A stretch of 64,000 nt of DNA from Segatella hominis (GTDB lineage: Bacteria > Bacteroidota > Bacteroidia > Bacteroidales > Bacteroidaceae): NCBI RefSeq assembly GCF_019249725.2, contig NZ_CP137559.1:849501-913500 (forward strand), given 5' to 3'. Positions 46,967 to 54,967 of this stretch are shown one piece after another (positions within the stretch are counted from its first letter, which is position 1; every line of letters starts with the position of its first letter). The position numbers and the translations under genes were made by a program. Under the pieces are notes generated by a model, which had not been told where the DNA came from, did no database searches, and saw nothing but the letters and a program-made list of their open reading frames with translations.

Positions 46967-49576
46967 ATGAAACATATTGGACGTTATGCGATATTGGTGG
47001 TGATTGCTATTTGCTGTGCTCTGAGTTCCAGAGCTCAGCATATTGTTGTATCTGCTCCATCTCATGTGTCGGCGGGTGAGAACTTCCGTCTGGCTTACAC
47101 TATTAATACGCGTGATGTGGAGGAATTCCGCATGGGCGGAGTACCAGAAGGATTGGAAGTGATAGCCGGTCCTTATACTTCCCAGCAGTCCAGCTATCAG
47201 ATGATTAACGGACATACCAGTTCTTCTTCTTCCGTTACTATTACTTATACTTTGTATGCTGCAAAGAATGGTTCTTATACGATAGGATCTTCTCATGCTG
47301 TAGTAAATGGTAAGAGAATTGCTTCTCGTGCTGTTAAGGTGAGTGTTTCTGGTCATGCCAGAAATTCCAATGGTGCTCCGAATATGCACGGAAGTTCCAA
47401 TATGGATGATGAACCTCGTATGCGACAGGCTGGTTCTTCTATTTCTGGTAGAGATCTTTTCATCAAGGTTTCTGCCAATAAGAAAACGGTTCATGAACAG
47501 GAACCTGTCTTGTTGACCTATAAGGTATATACACAGGTTGATTTGTCTCAGTTGGAAGGTAAAATGCCAGATCTGAAGGGTTTCCATACTCAGGAGGTTG
47601 CTTTGCCTCAGCAGAAGGCTTTTCATAGTGAAATGGTCAATGGTCGTCAATATAAGTGTGTGACCTGGAGCCAGTATGTCATGTATCCGCAGATGACTGG
47701 TAAACTTGAAATTCCGTCTATTACTTTTAAGGGTCTTGTCGTTCAGCAGAATCGTAATGTGGATCCGATGGAAGCCTTCTTTAATGGTGGTTCCGGTTAC
47801 GTTGAGGTACACAAGGATATCAAGGCGCCAGGCATGACTATCAATGTTTTGCCTTTGCCATCACGTCCTGCTAATTTCTCAGGAGGTGTAGGTAAGTTTA
47901 ATATTTCTGCAAGTATTGACAAGAAAGAAGTAAAAGCTGGTGATCCTGTTACGATTCGTGTGGTTGTGGGTGGAGTAGGAAACCTCAAACTTCTCAAACA
48001 ACCTGTCGTTACTTTGCCGAAAGATTTTGATAAATATGATGCTAAGATAACCGACAAGACTCGCCTGACCTCCAATGGTGTTGAAGGTAATATGGTATAT
48101 GATTTCTTGGTTGTACCTCGTAATCAGGGTTCTTATAAGATTCCGCCTGTAGAATTTACCTACTACGATACATCTTCTAATTCATATAAAACCATCAAGA
48201 CTCAGGCTTTTGATTTGACTGTGTCTAAAGGTGATGGTTCTACAGATAGTTCACAGGATTTCTCTGATCAGGCAAAGGATATTCGTGCTTTGAAATTAGG
48301 AAAGAGTAAGTTGCATGATTTGGATGATATGTTCTATGGCAGTTTTGGATATTGGACCAGTCTGCTTGTTCCGCTTATCACTTTTATTGTTTTGCTTGTT
48401 GTCTTCCGCAAACGAGCTTTGGAAAATGCAGATATCGTGAAGGTTCGTTCCAATAAGGCTAATAAGATTGCAACGAAGCGTCTGAAAAAGGCTCAGCAGT
48501 TAATGTCTCATGGTAAACAGAGTGAATTCTATGATGAAGTTTTGCGAGCTTTGTGGGGTTATGTAAGCTATAAGCTGAATATTCCTGTAGAGAAACTCTC
48601 TCGTGAGAATATCACGGAAAATTTAGAGATGCATTCTGTTAACATCTCAACGATTGATAAATTTACCCAGGCATTGGATGAGTGCGAGTTCGAGCGATAT
48701 GCACCAGGTGATGCTGCTGGTAATATGAACAAGACTTTCAATTCTGCTATGACAGGAATTATGGAAATAGAAAACGCAATCAATGCTATGCGCAAGGAGC
48801 ACAAGAACCGTGCAAAAGAGGACAGACAGTCCTATTCTTTCATATGGATTCTTGCATTCTTTCTCCTTACATCTGTGTCTGCTTCTGCAATAACCAAGCA
48901 GAATGCAGATGCTGAGTATCAGAAGGGGAATTATCAGCAAGCTATCAAGGATTATGAGGATCTCCTGAAAAATGGTGTTTCTTCTGATATCTATTATAAT
49001 TTGGGTAATGCCTACTATCGTACGGATAATATCACAAAGTCGGTATTGGCTTTCGAGCGTGCTCATCTCCTGTCTCCTGGAGATAAAGATATTAATTTCA
49101 ATCTTCAGTTTGTTCGTGGCAAGACGATTGATAAGATTACACCCGTAAGCGAGATGTTTTTCGTGACATGGTATAAGGCTTTAGTAAATTATACCAGTGT
49201 TGATAGCTGGGCAAAGACTGGTATCATAGCGATTATCATAGCTTTGGTTTTAGCATTGGTCTATCTGTTTGCTCCGCAAATCTATTTGCGCAAGATGGGC
49301 TTTTTTGGTGGTATATTCTTCTTGGTTATTTTCCTGTTCTGTAATGTCTTTGCATATCAGCAGAAAGAAGTTCTCTTAAACCGCACGGGTGCTATTGTGG
49401 TGGCACCAACTGTGAATGTGAAGAATACGCCTGCTAAATCAAGTTCTGACCAATTCGTCATTCATGAGGGAACTCGAGTTGATATTACTGACAAGTCTAT
49501 GGATGACTGGCGAGGTGTTCGCCTGGCTGACGGGCGAACAGGTTGGGTAGAGACCAAACAAATAGAGGAAATATAA
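46967..49576 (+). CDS. batD/batE: BatD-BatE fusion: oxygen-tolerance domain plus TPR/SH3 protein
   Basis: 869 aa. The first about 610 residues are BatD: signal peptide (ending ALSSRAQH), repeated beta domains (SAPSHVSAGENFRLAYTINT; GRDLFIKVSANKKTVHEQEP), a membrane segment (SLLVPLITFIVLLVVF) and a helical cytoplasmic part. At about 622-645 lies a second signal-peptide-like stretch (SFIWILAFFLLTSVSASAIT). It is followed by BatE features: a TPR (YQKGNYQQAIKDYEDLLKNG), two membrane segments, and a bacterial SH3 domain (VAPTVNVKNTPAKSSSDQFV, GRTGWVETKQ). I use the ATG at 46967; 46955 is also in frame. Confidence 0.87.
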   Translation: MKHIGRYAILVVIAICCALSSRAQHIVVSAPSHVSAGENFRLAYTINTRDVEEFRMGGVPEGLEVIAGPYTSQQSSYQMINGHTSSSSSVTITYTLYAAKNGSYTIGSSHAVVNGKRIASRAVKVSVSGHARNSNGAPNMHGSSNMDDEPRMRQAGSSISGRDLFIKVSANKKTVHEQEPVLLTYKVYTQVDLSQLEGKMPDLKGFHTQEVALPQQKAFHSEMVNGRQYKCVTWSQYVMYPQMTGKLEIPSITFKGLVVQQNRNVDPMEAFFNGGSGYVEVHKDIKAPGMTINVLPLPSRPANFSGGVGKFNISASIDKKEVKAGDPVTIRVVVGGVGNLKLLKQPVVTLPKDFDKYDAKITDKTRLTSNGVEGNMVYDFLVVPRNQGSYKIPPVEFTYYDTSSNSYKTIKTQAFDLTVSKGDGSTDSSQDFSDQAKDIRALKLGKSKLHDLDDMFYGSFGYWTSLLVPLITFIVLLVVFRKRALENADIVKVRSNKANKIATKRLKKAQQLMSHGKQSEFYDEVLRALWGYVSYKLNIPVEKLSRENITENLEMHSVNISTIDKFTQALDECEFERYAPGDAAGNMNKTFNSAMTGIMEIENAINAMRKEHKNRAKEDRQSYSFIWILAFFLLTSVSASAITKQNADAEYQKGNYQQAIKDYEDLLKNGVSSDIYYNLGNAYYRTDNITKSVLAFERAHLLSPGDKDINFNLQFVRGKTIDKITPVSEMFFVTWYKALVNYTSVDSWAKTGIIAIIIALVLALVYLFAPQIYLRKMGFFGGIFFLVIFLFCNVFAYQQKEVLLNRTGAIVVAPTVNVKNTPAKSSSDQFVIHEGTRVDITDKSMDDWRGVRLADGRTGWVETKQIEEI

Positions 49577-49577
49577 T

Positions 49578-50282
49578 ATGGGAGCATCTCTTTTATTAAA
49601 TGCGGATTTGGCGTTGCTTCACTTCTTTAATGGAAGTGGTAATATGCTGTTGGACCAGATAGTCTGGCTACTTTCTTCCGGATTGACCTGGGTTCCTCTT
49701 TATCTGGCTTTGTTTTATATTGTTATGAGAAACAATGAAACAATGTCTCAGATAGGATTGGTAGTTGTGATGGCTATTCTATGTATCTTCTTTTCCGACG
49801 GATTAGTAGATGGTATTATCAAACCATTAGTTGCCCGTTGGAGACCAAGTAATGATCCTGTTATCAAATATACCATAGAGGTAGTCAACAATATGCGCCT
49901 GAAAGATTTCAGCTTCTGTTCTGCCCATGCAGCGAACACCATGTCATTAGCTGTATTTTTCTCTCTCTTGATACGTAGTCGTCTGATGACTTTCACGTTG
50001 GTCTTCTGGTCATTGTTGAACTGTTGGACTCGCCTTTATTTAGGTGTACATTATCCTTCAGACATTCTCTGTGGACTGGTATTGGGAGTTGTAGTTGGTA
50101 TATTGGTTTACCTGCTGTATTATCGTTTGTACTATAAGATTTCTCCGAAGATTAAGTACATTTCCAATCAATATACAAGTACGGGCTATGCGCATGATGA
50201 TTTGGATTATGTGATGGGTGTTATTATGTTCATCCTCGTCTATGTGCTTTTGCGTGCTTGTATCATGATGAGTGGATTTTAA
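49578..50282 (+). CDS. PAP2-family membrane phosphatase
   Basis: 234-aa integral membrane protein with the PAP2 signature: KPLVARWRPSNDP (RP), FSFCSAHAANTMSLAVF (SAHA in place of PSGH) and TRLYLGVHYPSDILCG (R..H..SD). Several membrane segments are visible. Likely a lipid phosphatase, for example for undecaprenyl pyrophosphate. Its start is 1 bp after the batD/batE stop, so it is translated with the Bat operon. A second, exported PAP2 protein is encoded at 20456-21169. Confidence 0.88.
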   Translation: MGASLLLNADLALLHFFNGSGNMLLDQIVWLLSSGLTWVPLYLALFYIVMRNNETMSQIGLVVVMAILCIFFSDGLVDGIIKPLVARWRPSNDPVIKYTIEVVNNMRLKDFSFCSAHAANTMSLAVFFSLLIRSRLMTFTLVFWSLLNCWTRLYLGVHYPSDILCGLVLGVVVGILVYLLYYRLYYKISPKIKYISNQYTSTGYAHDDLDYVMGVIMFILVYVLLRACIMMSGF

Positions 50283-50327
50283 TGTGATGTGAGAAATGGT
50301 GATTGTTATATAAAGAATAAATTGAAA

Positions 50328-51602
50328 ATGGATACAAAACATATAAAAATTAGTGATTACAATTATAGTTTGCCAGATGAGCGAATCGCCAAGTTTCCTA
50401 TTGCTCAGAGAGACCATTCTAAACTGTTGGTCTATAAGCATGGAGAGGTAAGTGATGATGTCTTTTATCATCTTCCGGATTATCTTCCTAAGGGAGCTTT
50501 GATGATATTTAATAATACTAAGGTGATTCAGGCACGTATGCACTTCAGAAAGGAAACTGGTGCATTGATTGAAGTCTTCTTGATGGAACCTGCTGCTCCT
50601 ACCGATTATGAATTGATGTTCCAGACTGCTGGTCACTGTTCCTGGTTGTGTATGGTGGGTAATCTGAAAAAATGGAAAGAGGGTAGCCTGAAACGCGATT
50701 TTGAAATCAAAGGTCATTCGCTCACTCTTTCTGCAACGATGCGAAGAGGAGAGGCTGGTGCTGACGGCAAGGCTGCTCCTTTAGCTGTAGGTGGTGGAAC
50801 TAATTATTGGATAGACTTTGATTGGGATAATGAAAACATCTCTTTTGCTGAGATTCTCGAGGCAGTCGGTGAATTGCCGATTCCTCCTTATCTGAATCGC
50901 GAAACTCAGGAGAGTGACAAGACTACCTATCAGACGGTTTATTCTAAAATCAAGGGTAGTGTAGCTGCTCCTACGGCTGGTCTTCATTTTACAGATGCAG
51001 TCTTGGCAGATCTGGATGCCCATGGTATAGACAGGGAAGAAGTGACTCTTCATGTTGGTGCTGGTACATTCAAACCGGTCAAGAGTTTGGAGATTGAGGG
51101 GCATCAGATGCATACGGAGTATATCGTTGTTCATCGTCGTAGCTTGGAAAAACTGCTTCACCATGATTGTCAGGTGATAGCTGTGGGTACTACCAGTGTT
51201 CGTACGATTGAAAGTCTTTATTATATGGGTGTTCATCTGTTGAAACATCCAGAGGCCAATGAAGAGGATTTGCATGTGAATCAGTGGGATCCTTATGATG
51301 ATGGTCGTGATGGTGGTCTTGTAGATGATATTACTCCGATGCAGGCTATTCTGGCTATCGTAGATTATTTGGATAAGAATGGATTGGAGGCCCTGCATTC
51401 CAGTACACAGATTATTATAGCTCCAGGATATACCTATAAGATTGTGAAGATGCTGGTTACTAATTTCCATCAGCCACAGAGTACTCTCTTGTTGTTGGTC
51501 AGCGCCTTCCTGCATGGTGATTGGCGGCAAGTATATGATTATGCTTTAAGTCACGATTTCCGCTTCTTGAGTTATGGAGATTCTTCTTTGCTGATTCCAT
51601 AA
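50328..51602 (+). CDS. queA: S-adenosylmethionine:tRNA ribosyltransferase-isomerase QueA
   Basis: Adds the cyclopentenediol ring from SAM to preQ1 in tRNA, forming epoxyqueuosine. Conserved segments: YSLPDERIAKFPIAQRDHSK at the N-terminus, PIPPYLNRETQESDKTTYQT, GSVAAPTAGLHFTDAVL, LHVGAGTFKPVKS and TNFHQPQSTLLLLVSAFLHG. 424 aa, somewhat longer than the E. coli enzyme. The ATG at 50328 is chosen over an in-frame ATG at 50289 because the domain begins just after it. It ends the Bat-PAP2-queA run. Confidence 0.95.
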   Translation: MDTKHIKISDYNYSLPDERIAKFPIAQRDHSKLLVYKHGEVSDDVFYHLPDYLPKGALMIFNNTKVIQARMHFRKETGALIEVFLMEPAAPTDYELMFQTAGHCSWLCMVGNLKKWKEGSLKRDFEIKGHSLTLSATMRRGEAGADGKAAPLAVGGGTNYWIDFDWDNENISFAEILEAVGELPIPPYLNRETQESDKTTYQTVYSKIKGSVAAPTAGLHFTDAVLADLDAHGIDREEVTLHVGAGTFKPVKSLEIEGHQMHTEYIVVHRRSLEKLLHHDCQVIAVGTTSVRTIESLYYMGVHLLKHPEANEEDLHVNQWDPYDDGRDGGLVDDITPMQAILAIVDYLDKNGLEALHSSTQIIIAPGYTYKIVKMLVTNFHQPQSTLLLLVSAFLHGDWRQVYDYALSHDFRFLSYGDSSLLIP

Positions 51603-51641
51603 GGGGTAGTCAAGTATTCAAAGACTCAGTTGAGTTGATAA

Positions 51642-51692
51642 TAAATAATAAAAGGTGAATGAGAATTATTCTCATTCACCTTTTATTATTTA
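51642..51692. terminator. Bidirectional terminator between queA and proS
   Basis: A perfect 24-bp inverted repeat (51642-51665 with 51669-51692) around TTA. The GC-richer core GGTGAATGAGAA is flanked by T-rich sequence on both strands, so it can end both converging transcripts. Confidence 0.92.
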
Positions 51693-51775
51693 TAGGAATC
51701 GATAGGATAGAATCTCTATTTTATTTATTATAGAAATCTATGATATTAAATCTATGCATGATTGGAATCTACTTT

Positions 51776-53257
51776 TTAGTAGCTTCTTGCGATGATGACA
51801 CGAGCCACAGCAGGCTTGCCGCTTACCATATCCACACCAGGTGTCTGCTCATAAGCGAATGGCACGCAGCGGATAGTAGCCTGTGTTTCCTCCTTGATCT
51901 TTGCCTCGGTCTCGGCTGTACCATCCCAGTGGCAGAGGAAGAAACCGCCATTCTTCACGCGCTCCTTGAACTCCTCGTAGTTGTCGCACTCATAAACGTG
52001 AGCATCACGATAAGCACGAGCCTTTTCGAAGATGTTCTTCTGAATGTCTTCCAGCATATCCTTTACGCGCTCTACGATACCATCGAAGCTTACATTCTCC
52101 TTCTCGAGTGTATCACGGCGCATAATCTCGATGGTGTTGTTCTCCAAGTCACGACCACCCATAGCGAGACGCACAGGAACACCCTTCAACTCGTAGTCAG
52201 CAAACTTGAATCCTGGACGCTTAGCAGTATTGTCATCATATTTCACTGAGATGCCCAGCTCGCGGAGTTGGTCGATAACAGGCTGCAACTTAGCTGTAAT
52301 CTGAGCCAACTGCTCCTCGCCCTTGTTGATAGGGATGATAACCACCTGGATAGGAGCTAACTTTGGAGGCAATACCAAACCATTATCGTCGCTATGAACC
52401 ATGATGAGGGCACCCATCAGTCGGGTAGAAACACCCCAAGAAGTAGCCCATACATACTCAGGCTTATTTTCCTTGTTCAAATAAGTAACATCGAAGCTCT
52501 TGGCGAAGTTCTGACCCAAGAAGTGGGAAGTACCGCTCTGGAGAGCCTTGCCATCCTGCATCATAGCCTCAATGGTATATGTGTTCAAAGCACCAGCGAA
52601 ACGCTCAGTCTCAGACTTTACACCCTGTAATACTGGAACACCCATGTAGTTTTCTGCAAAGTCAGCATAAACCTTCAGCATCTCCTGAGCCTTTGCCTCT
52701 GCCTCTTCCTTAGTAGCATGAGCGGTATGACCCTCTTGCCAAAGGAACTCTGATGTACGGAGGAAAGGACGAGTACGCATCTCCCAACGCATGACATTAC
52801 ACCACTGGTTGCAGAGGATAGGGAGGTCACGCCAAGAATGAATCCAGTTCTTGTATGTGTTCCAGATAATAGTCTCTGATGTAGGGCGGATAATCAATTC
52901 CTCATCGAGCTTTGCATTAGGATCTACCTCTACCTCAGTACCATCTTCCGTAGAACGGAGGCGATAGTGAGTAACTACGGCACACTCCTTGGCAAAACCT
53001 GCTACGTGCTCAGCCTCACGAGAGAAGAAACTCTTCGGAATGAGGAGAGGGAAGTATGCATTCTGTACACCTGTCTGCTTAAACATCTTGTCGAGCTGCT
53101 GCTGCATCTTCTCCCAGATAGCGTAACCGTATGGTTTGATAATCATACAACCACGTACAGGTGACAACTCAGCGAGGTCAGCTTTTACTACCAAGTCATT
53201 ATACCACTGACTGTAATTGTCAGCACGCTTGGTCAAATTCTTAAGTTCCTTAGCCAT
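51776..53257 (-). CDS. proS: Prolyl-tRNA synthetase, eukaryote/archaeal-like type
   Basis: Class II aminoacyl-tRNA synthetase that charges tRNA-Pro. Motif 2 is in [14 protein letters not shown], motif 3 near [17 protein letters not shown]; the tyrosine terminus ARSY is typical of the short type without the bacterial editing insertion (YbaK-like INS domain). 493 aa. This type is usual in Bacteroidota. It faces queA across a shared terminator; a tentative -7 box TATATTTG (53284-53291) lies upstream. Confidence 0.95.
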   Translation of the reverse strand: MAKELKNLTKRADNYSQWYNDLVVKADLAELSPVRGCMIIKPYGYAIWEKMQQQLDKMFKQTGVQNAYFPLLIPKSFFSREAEHVAGFAKECAVVTHYRLRSTEDGTEVEVDPNAKLDEELIIRPTSETIIWNTYKNWIHSWRDLPILCNQWCNVMRWEMRTRPFLRTSEFLWQEGHTAHATKEEAEAKAQEMLKVYADFAENYMGVPVLQGVKSETERFAGALNTYTIEAMMQDGKALQSGTSHFLGQNFAKSFDVTYLNKENKPEYVWATSWGVSTRLMGALIMVHSDDNGLVLPPKLAPIQVVIIPINKGEEQLAQITAKLQPVIDQLRELGISVKYDDNTAKRPGFKFADYELKGVPVRLAMGGRDLENNTIEIMRRDTLEKENVSFDGIVERVKDMLEDIQKNIFEKARAYRDAHVYECDNYEEFKERVKNGGFFLCHWDGTAETEAKIKEETQATIRCVPFAYEQTPGVDMVSGKPAVARVIIARSY

Positions 53258-53283
53258 TTTTATTATTCTAAATTTTAATATTC

Positions 53284-53291
53284 CAAATATA
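53284..53291 (-). promoter_or_regulatory. Putative -7 element of proS
   Basis: Minus-strand TATATTTG fits TAnnTTTG. The -33 is weak (TCTG, 18-bp spacer). About 27 bp separate it from the proS ATG. Confidence 0.45.
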
Positions 53292-53460
53292 TTATAATAT
53301 AGGTATCGTCAGATATCTGCGCTCCGTTCTTAGGAGTAAAATATCTTCAGAAAATGTGCACAATAGGGATTTTCCAACCCAAAATAGGTGTTTCCCTTTG
53401 CCCTTTTCATCAAATACCATTAAATTTGCATGCAAAAATACAAAAAAATATTAGAAAAAG

Positions 53461-53473
53461 CTCCATAATGGAG
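53461..53473. promoter_or_regulatory. Perfect 13-bp dyad in the -33 region of the OmpA lipoprotein promoter
   Basis: CTCCAT-A-ATGGAG sits exactly where the -33 TTTG of the ompA-type promoter should be, since the -7 TATCTTTG begins at 53484. A-runs flank it on both sides. An operator that replaces or overlaps the -33 element is a plausible reading. Confidence 0.45.
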
Positions 53474-53483
53474 AAAAAAGAGT

Positions 53484-53491
53484 TATCTTTG
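53484..53491 (+). promoter_or_regulatory. Putative -7 element of the OmpA-family lipoprotein gene
   Basis: TATCTTTG followed by CA; the ATG is 35 bp downstream. No TTTG at the -33 position; a dyad is there instead. Confidence 0.6.
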
Positions 53492-53525
53492 CAATTAAAT
53501 AACAAAAATATAGGAGATTTTGAAT

Positions 53526-54215
53526 ATGAAAAAGATGAAATTTTCGGTTGCAGCACTTTCTATGCTGTTGGTTTTGGGTAGTTGTCAGACTAAGACTGGT
53601 ACAGGTGCAGCAGTAGGTTCTGGTGCAGGTGCAGCCCTCGGTGCTATCGTAGGTGGTTTGTTGAACAATAGCCATCGTGGTACAGGTGCCCTCGTTGGTG
53701 CAGCTATTGGTGCAGCCGTTGGCGGTGGTGCTGGTACTTTGATTGGTAAGCATATGGATAAAGTGGCTGAGCAGGCTAAGGCTGTTGAGAATGCCAAGGT
53801 AGAGCAGGTTACTGATGCCAATGGTTTGGCTGCTGTCAAGGTAACTTTCGATTCTGGTATCCTTTTCCCTACTAATGGTTCTACATTGAGCAGCGCAGCT
53901 AAGAATGACTTGGCTAAGTTTGCTGGTGTATTGAAGAGTAATACTGATTGTGAGGTTGCTATTCAGGGTTATACCGATGCAACTGGTAATGATGGTATCA
54001 ACTTGCCTTTGAGTCAGAAGCGCGCTGATGCTGTTTATAGCTATCTTTCTTCTTGTGGTGTAACACGTAATCAGGTAAAGACTGTTGAGGGATTGGGCTC
54101 TTCTAACCCAGTTGTCAATACAACTGCAGCTTGTGCTCAGAACCGTCGTGTAGAGGTTTACCTCTATGCTTCTCAGGCTATGGTTAATGCCGCTAATAAC
54201 GGAACATTGAAATAA
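53526..54215 (+). CDS. OmpA-family lipoprotein with glycine-zipper segment
   Basis: 229 aa. A lipobox VLGSCQTK (Cys about 20) is followed by a glycine-zipper membrane region: [20 protein letters not shown] and [17 protein letters not shown]. Then comes a C-terminal OmpA-like peptidoglycan-binding domain with [30 protein letters not shown] and NRRVEVYL. It should tie the outer membrane to the cell wall. The ATG at 53526 is preferred to the in-frame TTG at 53520. It overlaps mtgA by one base (TAATG), which links two envelope genes. Confidence 0.92.
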   Translation: MKKMKFSVAALSMLLVLGSCQTKTGTGAAVGSGAGAALGAIVGGLLNNSHRGTGALVGAAIGAAVGGGAGTLIGKHMDKVAEQAKAVENAKVEQVTDANGLAAVKVTFDSGILFPTNGSTLSSAAKNDLAKFAGVLKSNTDCEVAIQGYTDATGNDGINLPLSQKRADAVYSYLSSCGVTRNQVKTVEGLGSSNPVVNTTAACAQNRRVEVYLYASQAMVNAANNGTLK

Positions 54216-54949
54216 TGATACTTAAAAGAATTAGAAATATTCTAAGATGGGTGGTGGTGCTGTTTTTCAGTACCACCATTCTTGCTGTTGTAGTATATCG
54301 TTTCTTACCGGTTTATTTTACCCCTCTGATGTTTATCAGATGTTTTCAGCAAGTTGCTGATGGTGAAAGCATTACGTTGCATCATCATTGGGTAAGTATG
54401 GACAAAATCTCTCCTCATATGCCTGTAGCTGTAATGGCCAGCGAGGATGGTCGTTTTCTGAAGCATCATGGTTTTGATTTTAATGCCATCGAGAATGCTG
54501 CTAAGAATAATGCCCGTGGAGGTAAGGTTCATGGAGCCTCAACCATCAGTCAGCAGACTGCCAAGAATGTTTTTCTCTGGCCTGGTCGCTCTTGGACCCG
54601 TAAAGGCTTTGAGGTGTATTTTACTTTCCTGATAGAAATGATGTGGAGTAAGCAACGTATCATGGAGGTTTATCTCAACAGTATAGAAATGGGCAATGGT
54701 ATCTATGGCGTAGATGCTGTGGCCGAATACCATTTTAATAAAAAGGCTTCTGATCTTTTCAGAAGTGAATGTGCATTGATAGCGGCAACGCTTCCTAATC
54801 CAAGAAAATTTGATTCCCAGAATCCGAGCGCTTATATGAAGAAGCGCCAACGCCAGATAGAGCATGAAATGCGTTTTGTGCCTTCTTTCCCAAAAGAAGG
54901 TGAGGATTTTGACCCTTCTACTGCAGTGGGTGGTTATAAGGGTAAATAG
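54215..54949 (+). CDS. mtgA: Monofunctional biosynthetic peptidoglycan transglycosylase MtgA
   Basis: GT51 enzyme that polymerises lipid II but has no transpeptidase domain. A single N-terminal membrane anchor (about residues 10-28) precedes [18 protein letters not shown] with the catalytic glutamate. [20 protein letters not shown] and [17 protein letters not shown] follow. The 244 aa match the family. It starts inside the stop of the OmpA lipoprotein gene, so translation is coupled. Confidence 0.94.
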   Translation: MILKRIRNILRWVVVLFFSTTILAVVVYRFLPVYFTPLMFIRCFQQVADGESITLHHHWVSMDKISPHMPVAVMASEDGRFLKHHGFDFNAIENAAKNNARGGKVHGASTISQQTAKNVFLWPGRSWTRKGFEVYFTFLIEMMWSKQRIMEVYLNSIEMGNGIYGVDAVAEYHFNKKASDLFRSECALIAATLPNPRKFDSQNPSAYMKKRQRQIEHEMRFVPSFPKEGEDFDPSTAVGGYKGK

Positions 54950-54967
54950 TTATAATATTTGAAGTTT

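Noticed and set aside
54959..54967. Earlier TTG start of pcrA
   Set aside because: ATG at 54968 opens directly onto the conserved Q-motif region; the TTG adds only three residues.
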